Source: Vesta saturnalis (Eukaryota; Arthropoda; Insecta; Coleoptera; Lampyridae). Taken from it: DNA of 64,000 nt. The position numbers and the translations under genes are program-made. The notes beneath the pieces were generated by a model. That model searched no databases. It worked only from the letters and a program-made list of their open reading frames with translations, and had not been told where the DNA came from. How positions within the stretch are numbered: position 1 is the stretch's first letter; each line of letters opens with the position of its first letter. Below, one piece after another: positions 1 through 42,419 of the stretch. Location of the stretch: assembly GCA_036346205.1 (NCBI GenBank), contig JARFJB010002038.1, positions 67,501-131,500 of the forward strand. Reading direction: 5' to 3'.

Positions 1-336
1 GTGTATTTGTGTGTGTGTAGTGTTGTATGTTATGATGTTATGTTTATTTTATGTTTGTTGTGTTTGTTTGTGTTGTGTGTATGTATGTTTTGATGTTTGT
101 TTGTGTTTGTGTTTGTTGTTGTGTGTGTTTTTGTGTTTTGTAATTGTGTTGTTAGTGTGTTTGTGTTTGTGTTTATTTGTTTGATTTTGTGTTGTATTGT
201 TTGTATTTGTTTTTGTTTTTGTGTTTTTGTTTTGTTTTTGTGTTTGTTTTGTTTTTGTTTTTTTGTTATTTTGTTTATTTATGTTTTTTGTTAGTTGTGT
301 TTTTTTTTTGTGTTTTATATTTGTATGTGTTTGTGT

Positions 337-381
<45 letters not shown>

Positions 382-502
382 GTGTATGTGTGTGGTGTTG
401 TGTTGTGTGTTGTGTCTGCTGTGTCCGTGTCCTGATCCGTGTTCGTGTTCTTTTTCGTGTTCGTGTTCGTGTTTGTTTGTGTTTGTGTGTGTTTTTGTCT
501 GT

Positions 503-563
<61 letters not shown>

Positions 564-596
564 TGTGTGTGTGTGTGTGTGCATGAGTGCGTGCGT
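1..596. repeat. Degenerate TG/GTTT simple-sequence tract
   Basis: G/T-rich sequence with very little C until about 410. Two clean (TG)n runs stand out, at about 341-378 and 507-582. Towards the window edge the repeat decays into irregular GTTT and GTTTTG words; CGTGTT words appear at 430-475. Open frames on both strands encode only Val/Cys/Phe or Thr/His runs and are by-products of the repeat. The tract may continue beyond the window. Confidence 0.9.
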
Positions 597-1118
597 GTGA
601 TACCTTTTGAACCACTAAGGCTAACGATACGAAATTTGGTACAAAAATTCTTTGCCATAAAATCTAGGTGAGGTTCATTAAGAAGCAAAATCCAACCAGT
701 GGCGGGGCATTTTTAGGGATTTAGAAAATTAATTGTTGCTTCCAATTTTAAAAATTTACAAAATTAAAAAGAACAAACTGATACTTTTTTATACAATTTA
801 AAAATGAATAACAAAAAATAAACAATGGTGCACCGATTTTTCGGGTATTGGGGGTTTTTAAGATGGCTAAGTATAAATCATTTGTCAAAATCAAAATATT
901 CAAAATGACGGATCAAAAATTGGGGATTATCGTGTTTAAAAACCGATATGACTCAAATTCATGTATTGTGGGCTTTGAAGTTGCTTATTACAAATTTTTG
1001 GTCAAAATTTGTTTACATATATGAGAAAGTATTATGGCAGATAATTTGACAGCGGTTTTACTCTAAATTCTGGGACGTACTATAGCAAATTTAATTCTGT
1101 AATAGTAAATAAACGTAA
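597..1118. other. AT-rich intergenic, no gene seen
   Basis: No coding motif or structured repeat was recognised. It lies between the left simple-sequence tract and the terminal repeat of the mariner element. Confidence 0.5.
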
Positions 1119-1120
1119 TA

Positions 1121-2384
1121 ACATATGTCTCAAAAGTTTTGTCACAAAATCCAATGGATGTAAAATACGCGAGAATGATAAAATATTAGGTTAGCTATAG
1201 AAACCGAAATTCTCTGAAAGTTTGCCTTCACTTTGACCGTTCAGTTTTAGAAAGCAGTTGTACTAAAATGGCCTACAAATGAGATCTTCGTAAAAGTATT
1301 TACAGTCTAGTGGGCAAATGCCTAAGCGTGAAATACTTCGCATATTCGAAAATCAAAATGTTTCCCGCAAAACTATTTATCGTACAATAGAGGATTGTAA
1401 ACAAGTATACCATGTATAAATCTCCCAAAAAGTGGACGACCCAGACCTTTTACTCAAACCAGAGCAGACAGGTTAATAATAAGAGCAACAAATAGAGTTG
1501 GAAGGACGGTCAGGAAATTAACAAGGGAGTATAGAACTTCTAAGAATACAGTTTGGAGGGAATTGGTTAGGAATGGTCAAGAATATCGAAAAAGAAGAAA
1601 ATGGACAAACATACACCAAATCAGTAGACACGCATATCACGATGTTGTCGGGCATTAAGGCGGATACATTTTGCCAACAACAAAGTCATTGTTATTGATG
1701 ATGAAAAATATTTCACTCTAAGTAACTGAGAAATTAAGGGTAACAATGGTTTGTATACTGATGACATAGAAAACTGCCCACAGAATGTTAAATATAAAGA
1801 AAAGGCAACATTTGTTGATAAAATTTTGTCTCGTCCCTCTATACGAGGGATATCGAGGCCTTATATGGGACGTGTAAGAGGCGAAGCACTGGATAGTCAG
1901 CGCTATATTCAGAACTGTCTGATCAAACTGAATAATTTCATTAATGAACATCATGCTGAAGACGATATAATGTTTTGGCCAGACTACGCTTCATGCCCTT
2001 ACCATTACGCTAAGGTAACTCAGAACTGGCTCAACTCTCATAACATACCATTCGTACCACGAAACGGCAATCCCCCTAATCTATCTCAAGCCCGCCCAAT
2101 AGAAGAATTTTGAGCATTTTTGAGTAGAAAAGTGTATGATGGAGCACGGAAAGCCGAAAATGAAGGGCAGTTAAGACAGAAACATTCGAGAGATAGGTAT
2201 TACAGACGCCCAAGATCTTATGGGAGATGATCGTAGAAAATTGCATCTTGTTGAAAATCACGGACCACTTCATTTAATTGAAGTTCTCAATTTTGTTAAT
2301 AATAAGTCTTAATTATATTTGATAGTTATAAGCTTAAATAAAACATATTTGTTTATAAAACTGAATATATTTTGAGACATATAT
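1121..2384 (+). mobile_element. Full-length but dead mariner/Tc1-type element
   Basis: About 1.26 kb bounded by near-identical terminal inverted repeats: the left reads ACATATGTCTCAAAA and the right, reverse-complemented, reads ATATATGTCTCAAAA. Both ends abut TA (1119-1120 and 2385-2386), the usual target duplication of the IS630-Tc1-mariner superfamily. The inside holds one broken transposase gene on the plus strand. The near-complete length with point damage suggests decay after insertion rather than truncation. Confidence 0.75.
1321..2317 (+). pseudogene. Mariner/Tc1-type transposase pseudogene
   Basis: Remnant of a DDE/D transposase that cuts and pastes the surrounding element. An N-terminal helix-turn-helix region (about 1321-1620) is followed by the first catalytic Asp in a DDEKYFTLS context (about 1699), the second in DDIMFWPDYASC (about 1960-1990) and the terminal motif NPPNLSQARPIEEF (about 2073-2111). 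As read, 39 residues separate the second Asp from the Glu of PIE, close to DD37E-type elements; the exact clade is uncertain. Several stops and frameshifts break it: the longest open piece is 120 codons (1751-2113), and the C-terminal tail continues in another frame. It cannot make a working transposase. Confidence 0.75.
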
Positions 2385-2386
2385 TA

Positions 2387-3328
2387 TCACTGATCACAAC
2401 TTACAACATAAAATTCTACCTAAATACATTTATTTTTTTTAATAAACAATATTTTACCAGAGACAATCAATTGAGTATCGTTATAATTACTTAACTTTAG
2501 CTGCAATTGTTCTAGATTTTGGGTTAAAATGAATCTAGTCTCACATTAACATGTGCTTCGGTATTTGGTTTATCAAAAACATACCTATTACCTTTTTTAA
2601 TTTTTCATACTAATCATTCTTATTTCCCTCACTGTACATTCACCAATGAACATGTGATCTGTCTCTGATTGTTCACGATCAACAGCTTCCACTTCTACTT
2701 TCTTATTTCAGCAGCAGCTATTAATATTTATAATTTTACAATTTCCCATAGCCAGACAACTTCCTCGATAATGATTGCTTCCGCATTGTCGACAAGCGTT
2801 TCTTACTTTTTGCCATGTATTTATACTCCATATTTTTCTACCTACAGTTTTTGAGTTTGTTCATATTTTCAACTTCTTGCTTTCTAACTGTTCCACTTGG
2901 TTCACTATTTACTTAGTGGAGCTCTACATCACTTCTTTCAAATGATTTTACTTGCTTGGAAATCAGTTTTTTGCTTTACAAATTGGGACTGCTTTATGTA
3001 AGGTTAACTTATCTTCTCATATGGCCTTAAATTGACTTTTATTGATTAGAAGGTACCAAAACCACATTTTATGAAGTTGTCAAAACCTTCATCTTCCTCT
3101 TGCCTTGCCCTCTTGTGAACATGTGTCGGTTGACACTTTCATTTGTTTGGGGCACAAAGTAATCTTTAAATACTTACTTTTATTACATCTTCCATACTCT
3201 TCTTTTTAGCTTCAGTCAACTCAAATGTGTTACGTTTGTGAAGACCCTCTTCTCCTTCTATGTGTAATAAAATTGCAACTGGTATCTCCTCTTTAGTATT
3301 TAAGTCAGGTACTTTACTGTATAACTCA
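2387..3328. other. AT-rich intergenic, no gene seen
   Basis: No coding signature, tRNA or terminal repeat was found. Short open frames such as that near 2669-2854 have no recognisable motif. Confidence 0.45.
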
Positions 3329-3515
3329 AATTTTTAATTAAAAATTATTAATTTTATTAAATACATAAATGAAAAGTTTACCTCGAGTAGGATTCGAACC
3401 TACTACCTGTACTTTGCTAGAGTACCGCGCTACCAACTGCGCCACCAAGGTTCAAGCCCCAATCGATGCAAATTTTGTCTTTATGTATGTAGAACTGATG
3501 TAAATTCTAAATATA
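3329..3515 (-). repeat. Dispersed repeat carrying a tRNA-like sequence, copy 1
   Basis: About 65 bp on each side of the tRNA-like core match, in reverse complement, the flanks of the copy at 29865-30050: CAGTTCTACATACATAAAGA upstream and TTTATGTATTTAATAAAATT downstream. Conserved flanks at two distant sites mean the whole 190-bp unit was dispersed, as expected for a tRNA-derived SINE or a tRNA copy carried by another element. No clear target duplication was seen. Confidence 0.65.
3380..3451 (-). tRNA. tRNA-like sequence, anticodon AGC (tRNA-derived repeat)
   Basis: Folds into a full cloverleaf on the minus strand: a 7-bp acceptor stem (ACCTTGG with TCGAGGT, with wobbles), a 4-bp D stem (GCGC/GCGC), a 5-bp anticodon stem (GTACT/AGTAC) with loop CTAGCAA, and a T stem GTAGG/CCTAC with loop TTCGAAT. 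The loop gives anticodon AGC (Ala), but the acceptor has C3:G70 instead of the G3:U70 pair that identifies tRNA-Ala, and starts with A1. An A box, a B box (GGTTCGAATCC) and a downstream TTTT are present, so Pol III transcription is plausible. I favour a tRNA-derived repeat over a decoding tRNA. Confidence 0.6.
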
Positions 3516-4461
3516 ATGAGATTACAGTCAAATTACTTATATTAATGGAATGTGAGCCTGCAATATCGCAAGGATTCACACATACCAAAGCAACTTGAAG
3601 TTTTTGTTATGTTATGAACTCAAATTTTGTTTCCACAAGTTCCGATCAAATGCTATATTTCCTTGAAACCTTATGCAACAAGGCGCTATTAACATTTCCA
3701 TTTTTGTTCCTGCAAACCTAACTTTTCTTCATTTAATTTATAATTTTACTTAATTTTTATGACACACTGTGCCTTGTGCTGTATTTATTATTGTATTTAA
3801 TAAAATATATCTTTTAGAAACTATTTATTGTAACCTACTACATGTTACAAATTAACTTAACATTCGCCATTTTAACCTCTTCATGTCACAGCCATTAGTA
3901 GTGACCACACGCTACAATCTTCAGTGGGTATTATTAAATTCAAATGGGATACTTAGCTCAAACAGTACATGCTGAAAAAACTAATCAAAACAGTTTTCAA
4001 GGTTTGGATTTTCGCTAATGAGAAGGAATATGCTTGCAAATTTAACAGACACTGAAAATTTTCAAGCAGTTGAAAACAAATTGGGCACAGATTTAACAGG
4101 AAAAGTCCTAATATCTATTTCGCCAATTATTTTAATAATATAAATTAATATAACAATGCTCTAAATGCTTACAGTACTATAAATTCAAACGGCAATCATC
4201 TGCGTAATTTCAATCACGATAAAGAATTCAAAAATGACGATATTGAATCTCATGGCAGTCATGCTTGGAAAAGGAAAACTAACCTTGCCTCTCATTTTCA
4301 TGGCCAAACGGAACAACACTTGTAAACAGAATAGATAGAATTCTTACCTAACTTTCTAAAGAATTATAACGCCTCGATAAATAGCGTTAACAAATTCTAG
4401 TAAGTATACGAAATTAACATAAAGAGTACAAAACAGAGTACAACTTATAGCAGGTGAGGTA
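3516..4461. other. AT-rich intergenic, no gene seen
   Basis: No coding motif was recognised. The stretch ends at the left terminal repeat of the pogo element that starts near 4462. Confidence 0.45.
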
Positions 4462-6969
4462 GGGAAGGGTGGGCAAAGTGGCCATGGCTGATAAAGTAGC
4501 CACTGACTGTTTCTCTTTGTACAGTGCTGCCATGAAGTAGCAAAAGCCTCTTGTACTCGAATAGTTCACAATTATCATATCAATGTCAGATGTTATGAAT
4601 TGTTCGAAAGTTACTTACGTTTTTATGTTTTTCAACGTGCTCATCTAAGGTAAGTGTATTGTATTCATTATGATGTTTCAGCACAAGTTGCAGATACTTA
4701 CGATTCGCGGTAATACCATAAAAGAATATGATGTACTAAGCTATAAATGTGTGTGTCGAAATAGGATATTGGGTTAGTTGTTTGGCTTTTAGAATTGCAT
4801 TTATCTCATGACGTCAAAGAGGGTAAAGTAGCCACTTTACGACATTAAATCTTTTTTAGCTTAGGTATATAGAGAATGTATTGTTATAAAAAATTAATTT
4901 TCATAGAAAAATATTCAGTTTCATTTTAATAATAAAAATTCTGTAGAATTGGCTAAGCTGTCGTTTAATTTTAAAATTTCGTTAGTACTGTCAGTAGGTA
5001 TGTTTTATTTGTGTTCCAGACTCAATTATGGTGTCGAAATACCGGAGAAAAACCAACAAGATTGCGACAACAAAAAATGTCTGGGGTGCTATCATGCTAT
5101 TTTCAACGACGTACAAGAACAACAGCTTATAAATTACATATTAGACATGGAAATACGTTTTTTTTTAATTACAGTAACAGATCTTCGTAGCCTTGCCTAC
5201 CAACTAGCAGTAAAGAATAATATTCCTAACACATTTAATCACGAAACGAAATTAGCTGGTAAAGATGGGGTTACCAGACCTGAACTGGCTTTGAGAAAAC
5301 CAGAGGCGACCTCAGCAGCAAGAGCGCAAGCCTTCAACAAAACAAATCTCACAAAATTCTTCAACATTTTAGAGCACCTCCAGAAAAACTACCTCTATCC
5401 TCCACATAGGGTTTACAATGTTGATGAAACTGGGATTTTGATTGTCCAATCAAAATCCTCAAAAATTTTTGCATTAAAAGATAGACGGCAAGTGGACTCC
5501 CTTGCCTCTACCGAAAAAGGTCTCTCCACATTTGTAGTTTGTATGTAGGCGGGAGGAATGTTTATCTCTCCTCTTGTCATATTTCCAAGGCAGCGTATGA
5601 AAGAAGAACTTAAAGATGGTGCTCCACCTGAACAGCGTTTTCTTGCTACCCCACAGGATGGATGCAAACAGATATTTTCGCAGTGGTTTGAACATTTTTG
5701 AAGTATGCCAAACTACAACAGACGACCCAGTATTACTAATACTGGATGAACGTTGAATTCATTGAAAGAGCTAGGGCTACTCACACCACTGTAGTGCCTT
5801 CCACCTCACTACAGTCATCAGTTTCAACCACTGGAGTATCGTTGCCATAAAGCGATTGGTATAATCCCAATAAACGAAAATGTCTTTACTGAAGCGGATT
5901 TCGCTGCCGCTGGGACCACAGATATCTCCAATCCCCCCTCTATCGCACGGCCACCAATTGGAGATCACCAGGAGTTACAAGCGCCAGACCAAAACAAACT
6001 CCTGATAAAAGTGATAAAACTGATTGCGGATTTGCAGACCCTCCATTCAACGCTGGGCTTCCTGTGAGCGTATTTTATGGTAACAACATAGCAACAGTCG
6101 CACCCGCAGACACCAAAAAACAATTTATTCTCGTTCTTGGAGACTCGCTAAGGTCCAGTAACTCATCTGCTGTAAGTCACAACGCCCAGTACGTCATCTG
6201 TTGCAAACCCACCTTCGACTCCAAATACCTCAACTGCTGTAACTCACTCTCTACTTCAAGTACCTCATCTGCAATAAATCCTCCCTCTACTCCAAGTACC
6301 TCATCTGCTGTAAACAATTTTGTACCTGACAGGCCATCCCCATTTGCTGCAAGCCCGCATACAAAAATGATCTTCTAACAGCCAAGGAAGAATGGCACAA
6401 AAAGAAAGACAAAAGAAAAATCAGACTTCAAAAAAGAAAACGAGGATAAAAAGAAGGGAGAAGTAAAGAATAAAAAAAAAGTTGCAAAAAAGAGCAAACC
6501 AAAATTAACTACAAAACATGTTTGAGGATCAGGACTCGGATGACAGTGACGTTAGTGATACAGAGTGCTTATTCTGTGGCGAATTTTACTCTAAATCAAG
6601 AGAAAACGAAGGATAGATAAAATGCTCAAGTTGTTTACGTTGGGCTCACGAGGCTTGTGCTGGGTATAATGTAGAAGACAATGAGTTAATTTATGAAATC
6701 TATGTGATTAAAATAAAAGGATAAGAGCTAACATTTTTTTTATATCGTGCATAGTAGCCACCCAGTGGCCAATTTGCACTGCCCTGTAGAGCAAAGAGGC
6801 TATTGGATAGGATTGATGTAAAATTGTTTTCTTTTTAAGTAACCGAAGAGAAGGTTAGTTACTTTTTTTGCATGTAGCTAAATAATGAAATTAACTGATG
6901 GCAAATTTAATTTTTTCTCACTGAAAAAAATATTTTCTCTTGCAGTAGCCACTTTGCCCATCCTTCCCC
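4462..6969 (+). mobile_element. Pogo-like DNA transposon A (degenerate)
   Basis: About 2.5 kb with terminal inverted repeats sharing GGGAAGG-N-TGGGCAAAGTGGC (left 4462-4483, right reverse-complemented about 6948-6969). Subterminal echoes of GTAGCCACTTT lie at about 4828 and 6752. The left end follows TA; the expected right TA is not intact. It contains a broken pogo-type transposase gene on the plus strand and sits downstream of the oxidase gene, outside its coding exons. Confidence 0.7.
5028..6706 (+). pseudogene. Pogo/jerky-type DDE transposase pseudogene with C-terminal zinc module
   Basis: The probable start at 5028 opens with the basic N-terminus MVSKYRRKTNK typical of these proteins. 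A frame change then leads to the body, with the first catalytic Asp in YNVDETGI (about 5416-5440). The second Asp survives in LLILDER (about 5733), while the third position reads QPLEY where PLD is usual. Downstream is a low-complexity Ser/Thr-Pro segment, then a Lys-rich stretch (about 6385-6510), then a C-terminal Cys/His module CLFCGEFYSKSRENEG...CSSCLRWAHEAC (about 6570-6660) resembling the PHD-like finger of insect pogo transposases. Stops, frameshifts and loss of part of the catalytic core make it inactive. Confidence 0.72.
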
Positions 6970-7387
6970 CATTGTCAAAGAACCTGTTCCAAAGTACGTT
7001 TCTATGCAAAGGAAGTGAATATCTCAGGAACTGTCAAAGGGCACCAAAACAGGAAGAAAGAAACCAAACACTTACACTTCTATTATACACACAGACAGTG
7101 CACACTAGTCAGTCAGAGTTGCAAGAGTAGCACAACCTAAAATGAAGGTAAGACAAGTGTTATAAAGCAATTTTATGCACAAACATGTCTTACTAAAAAA
7201 ATGAGTCCTAAAATACCCACATGTGAGTTTTGATTAAGTTTTTTAATAAAATATTGACATTTCAGTTAAAAAAGATCCTTTTTTTAAAAAGGGAACCATA
7301 CCTGAATGCAACGAATGTCAGAAATTAGCATCCGCCCAGTATTACATTATTTCTACATAAATTGTCAAACAAATGAGATTAATCACG
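6970..7387. other. Intergenic, no gene seen
   Basis: No coding signature. It lies between the pogo element and the 3' end of the oxidase transcript. Confidence 0.45.
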
Positions 7388-7405
7388 TTTATTTTCTCTT
7401 TTATT
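7388..7405 (-). terminator. Candidate poly(A) signals of the oxidase gene
   Basis: Two AATAAA hexamers on the minus strand, at 7400-7405 and 7388-7393, lie about 115-130 nt beyond the TAA at 7518-7520. That is a normal short 3' UTR for an insect gene. The mRNA end itself cannot be seen. Confidence 0.5.
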
Positions 7406-7517
7406 GCTTACAAATCATATGTGGTTATACCCACATCAGGTTACAATTTACCTTTCAGCTCTATTTTTCTGAAAGAAACAAATCTTAATTAGATGTTAAA
7501 ATCAACCAATGGGTAAC

Positions 7518-38872
<31,355 letters not shown>

Positions 38873-39370
38873 AATCACTTAAAATTGATTTAAAGTATTA
38901 TTTCAAACACTGTAGCAATTACAATACAGTTAAATTTTGTACTTGACTTATCAACAAAAATATCCACGTCATTTGACAAGACAATCAAATTGATAATTAT
39001 ACTTGAAATGAATTATGATTTCCTCAGAAAATACGCATAATGTAGTATTCTTAATATTATTTTTTTTAAACAATCAATAAACATTAATAAATGTGCTACT
39101 ATCACATCGACAACTTATAATACAAAGCGGATAACAGAAGTATTGATGAATTCATGTTATACAGAATGGTTTAGTAACATATTCCTATCAAAATTTATAC
39201 TAAAATTTAAATCTTTATACTAAAACAAACAAAATTTCAGGTTATGTTAATATTAACCAGAACTACCACTTATGTCAAAAGAGCTACAAAATCATAATGG
39301 CCCCTATGCTGTCGTTATATTTATTTTAGCATTAGAACTATTATGTCTAACAGAATTGTAAATATAAATG
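38873..39370. promoter_or_regulatory. 5' flank of the oxidase gene
   Basis: The minus-strand promoter must lie upstream of 38872. No TATA box at a sensible distance or other clear core element could be picked out, so only position supports this. Confidence 0.3.
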
Positions 39371-39566
39371 TCTGATGTGGAACACCACACGACCTTTCAA
39401 TCTACAAAATATAAATTAAAAAAAATCAAATAATTTTAATAACATTATTTTTAGGATAATTATGCAGTCTCTTTTATAACAAATTCATTACGAAAATAAG
39501 CAAAATTGTAAAAACAAAATCAATAATATATGTGAAACAGTCAAACAGACGTTTAAGATTTCATGT
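39371..39566 (+). mobile_element. MITE family member, copy 2 (truncated)
   Basis: TGATGTGGAACACCACACGA and the following 190 bases match the first quarter of the MITE at 37197. Similarity stops at TTTCATGTCAGACA, 30 bases before the Harbinger left end. Insertion of the Harbinger element or a deletion may have removed the rest. Confidence 0.6.
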
Positions 39567-39873
39567 CAGACACATCTATAGTCCCTCTCAGCCTGAAAGC
39601 CGCTTTACACGGTGCAATTGCATGCTATGCAATGCAAGAAAACTTGCACAGGCGATTAACATTTCAAGAATTTTTTTGTCGGTTTTACACGATGCCAGTG
39701 GCAAGACGGTGCAATTTTTATTTCAAAGTATACTTGTTGCCACTACAAAACATTTTGAGTAGTTCATCTATTATTTATAGGTTATGTACCTCTGCGTTGA
39801 GTTTAAAGCATAGTTTAAAGTATTATCATTGTGTGAAATAAATTGTATTGTTTGTTATTATATGTATTAGAAA

Positions 39874-40827
39874 ATGTGTTCTAATAAGTAAGTTTCAATT
39901 TAATCACGATTTGGTGCAGTTATTATTTAATAAATGTTTTAGGAAAACCTTTAGTTGGTCAAGGAAATTACTACCCACTTAATAATGTTATATGAACAAC
40001 ATCCTTGTTTATATGCTGTTAATTCAAGCGACTATCATAATAAAAGTAAAAGGCTTGATGCATTGCAAATAATTCGCAAGAATTTATTCGATACATATTC
40101 ATGTGATCTGAATGTTGACGATATTAAAAAAAAAATTCATGGAATCCGAGCACAGTATTTAACCGAAAAAAGTAAAATTAAGAAAAGTGCTTGTAGTGGA
40201 AGCTCTACTGATGACATGTATACATCCACATTATGGTATTTTGAACTTCTTCAATTTTTGGACAATGCGGTTGTTATAAATAAAGGAATTTTGAACCTCA
40301 ACACCACAGAAAACATTTGTAGTACTGTGAGATTAATATATTGATATGTATGTAAGTATTAAACTATATATAATTATAGAATTACACAAATGCTGAAATC
40401 ATATATGAGGGCACAATTGATGATTTTGGAAACTTTGAAATGTGTTCTGAAAACAATACAATGGATATTGAAGCATTTTCTCCACAATTACAATCAGAAG
40501 ATACAGGTAGTGAACTTGATCCAGCAGCTCCACCACAAAAAAGGAAACGAAATGCAAATTCAAAAATAGATCCTTCATTGAGTAAACTTATGACATCTGC
40601 AACAAATGCATTACAATCGATCAAAGATGATACAGAATTCTCAATTTTTGGGCAGTAAGTAATTTATGAAAGATACATATTATTTATTTAACCAATATGA
40701 TTTTAGAATGGTAGGTATGGAATTGGCAAAAATAAAAAACCAGGATATGTTAGATGACCTCAAGTTAGAAATAATGCAAAAAATTAATACATGCAAGAAA
40801 GCTGATTGTGCATTAAATAAAAAATAA
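39874..40827 (+). CDS. Harbinger ORF1: MADF-domain DNA-binding protein (one frameshift)
   Basis: In Harbinger elements, ORF1 binds DNA and assists the transposase in the nucleus. A 14-nt first exon (ATG 39874, donor at 39888) joins at 39943 to give MCSNKKTFSWS, followed by the MADF domain (EITTHLIMLYEQHPCLY to LWYFELLQFLDN, about 39963-40268). A further exon begins near 40381 with an acidic then basic linker (PPQKRKRN). The last exon (from about 40707, after a 52-nt intron) ends at TAA 40825-40827. One A seems to be missing at about 39960, between FSWS and the rest of MADF. The exact donor before 40381 is uncertain. Apart from that one base, the gene looks intact. Confidence 0.65.
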
Positions 40828-40874
40828 TTTAGTTTTTGATGTTTATATTGATTTTAATAATTGAATATAATGAT

Positions 40875-42129
40875 TTAAAACATATTCTCTTGCCACTCAA
40901 CACTTCCAACTCCATTAACATATTCTGTAAATTCATCCCTGATTGCAAGGGCTGTATTACTTGCTCTATTACCTAATTGCTTGCTTATGCTATAAGGTAG
41001 TGTATATCTTCTGTCAATGTCTTCTTCTGGATTCGTGCCTATGTATGCCAAACTTGACTCTTTCCTTAGAAAATTATGCAATGCACATGCAGCTTGAACA
41101 ATTATGCATACTTTTGAGGTTCTAAAGCATTTACATGAAGTAGGATACGAAATCTGTTTGCCAAAATTCGAAAGTGTTTTTGACAATACGTCTAACTCGA
41201 CTTAAACGATAGTTGAATATTCGTTGGTTCCTAGTCATATTGCGGAAAGGATAAGGTTTTAAAATATGTAGTGAAGATTGAAACGCAGCATCTGCCACAA
41301 TAACATAGGGAACTTTTTATTCTTTTGGTAATGCCTTATCAGCAGGAATGTTTAAAGAATTCTGTGTTAGGGCACTATATAAATCTGATTCTCGGAAAAC
41401 TCCTCCATCAGAAATTCTACCATTCACTCCAACATTAATGTAAGTAAATGTATAATCAGCATCCACTAGGGCTAATAGGACAATACTGTGCTGATGCTTA
41501 TAATTGTAATAAGCTGATCCAGCATTGCCTTGTGCTTTAATTTGGATGTGCTTCCCATCTAGTGCTCCTATTACATTAGGAAGATTCCATCGGTTTTCAA
41601 ATTCATGGGAAATTTGCAACCATTCACCAACAGTTGATGGCACCTAAACTTTTTTAATCAAACTTTATGTACTTATGGTTTTAAGTTTTTACCTTAAGAT
41701 AATTGTCTTTTAATTCCTGATATATAGCCTGACACACTATTGGTACAAATAATGATATTGTACTCTCCGATAATCTATAATTATACATAAGACTTCGGTA
41801 ACTTTCACCAGTAGCCAAATATCTTAAGGTGATTATCAACTTGTGTATTGCAGGAATACTTTCTCGCATATTCGTGTGATTCTTTTGAATTCTGTGTTCA
41901 ATCTTTTTTAATAGAATGTTGAAAGTGGTTTCATCCATTCTGAGGAAATTTTATAAAAATCTAAGTCTCCACAAGCACTAAGATCATTAGCTAAGTTTAA
42001 ACTTCCGACATTTCTATCTAGCCAAGGCTTTACCCACCATCGTCTTTTCCTTCTATTTTGCAAAAAGATAATTTTGGCACTCGCAATCAACAAACTTGCT
42101 ATCGCTACTTTTTTTACTATCCCATTCAT
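40875..42129 (-). pseudogene. Harbinger DDE transposase (HARBI1-like) pseudogene
   Basis: From ATG 42129: a hydrophobic-basic N-terminus, a helix-turn-helix region (LKKIEHRIQ...LRYLATGESYRSL, 41938-41745) and a 53-nt intron ending at GTTTAG near 41643. The DDE_4 domain follows, with the first Asp in IGALDGKHIQIK (about 41560) and the second in LVDADYTFTYINVG (about 41450). The third acidic site should read ENAFG, but here the line is RRIVKNTF (about 41185), a Glu-to-Lys change. An in-frame TAA follows ALPKE (about 41317), and two frame changes surround the ILANRFRILLH segment (about 41120-41180). The C-terminus VQAACALHNFLRKES is clear. It is inactive as read. Confidence 0.78.
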
Positions 42130-42371
42130 TTTGCAGCAATTCAAGTATTAATCACTGGTACAGAATAATGGTTTTTTAAAGTTGGCAGGCTAAATATCAC
42201 TAAGATTGTTACTAAAATTTCACGTGCAATGCAAGAAAAATTACAACATGTTCTAATTCAATGCTATGCAAGAAATCTTGCATGGATGGTAAAAAAATTT
42301 CACATGCGCATGCGTATAGCAAATGTTTCATGAAAAAGTTGCACGGTCTTGCACCGTGTAAAAGCCGCTTC

Positions 42372-42394
42372 AAGCGGCTTTTACATGGTGCAAG
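42372..42394 (+). mobile_element. Second Harbinger terminus, inverted
   Basis: AAGCGGCTTTTACATGGTGC repeats the element end in opposite orientation, one base after the Harbinger right end. It starts another copy whose body is gone; the LINE remnant begins about 25 bases further on. Confidence 0.6.
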
Positions 42395-42419
42395 ACAGTA
42401 CAGGAAAGATAGCCAATGT

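Larger units (their letters stand above)
39596..42370. mobile_element. PIF/Harbinger element with both genes
   Basis: 2.78 kb with inverted ends: AAAGCCGCTTTACACGGTGC on the left and, reverse-complemented, AAGCGGCTTTTACACGGTGC on the right (42349-42370). The GCAATGCAAGAAA words near both ends are subterminal repeats. It carries the standard Harbinger pair in convergent arrangement: a MADF-type ORF1 on the plus strand and a DDE transposase on the minus strand. It lies upstream of the oxidase gene. The right end is followed at once by a second, inverted terminus. Confidence 0.85.

Noticed and set aside
49..688. Thr/His-rich and Val/Cys-rich frames in the left simple repeat
   Set aside because: Pure translation of (TG)n and (CA)n; no gene features.
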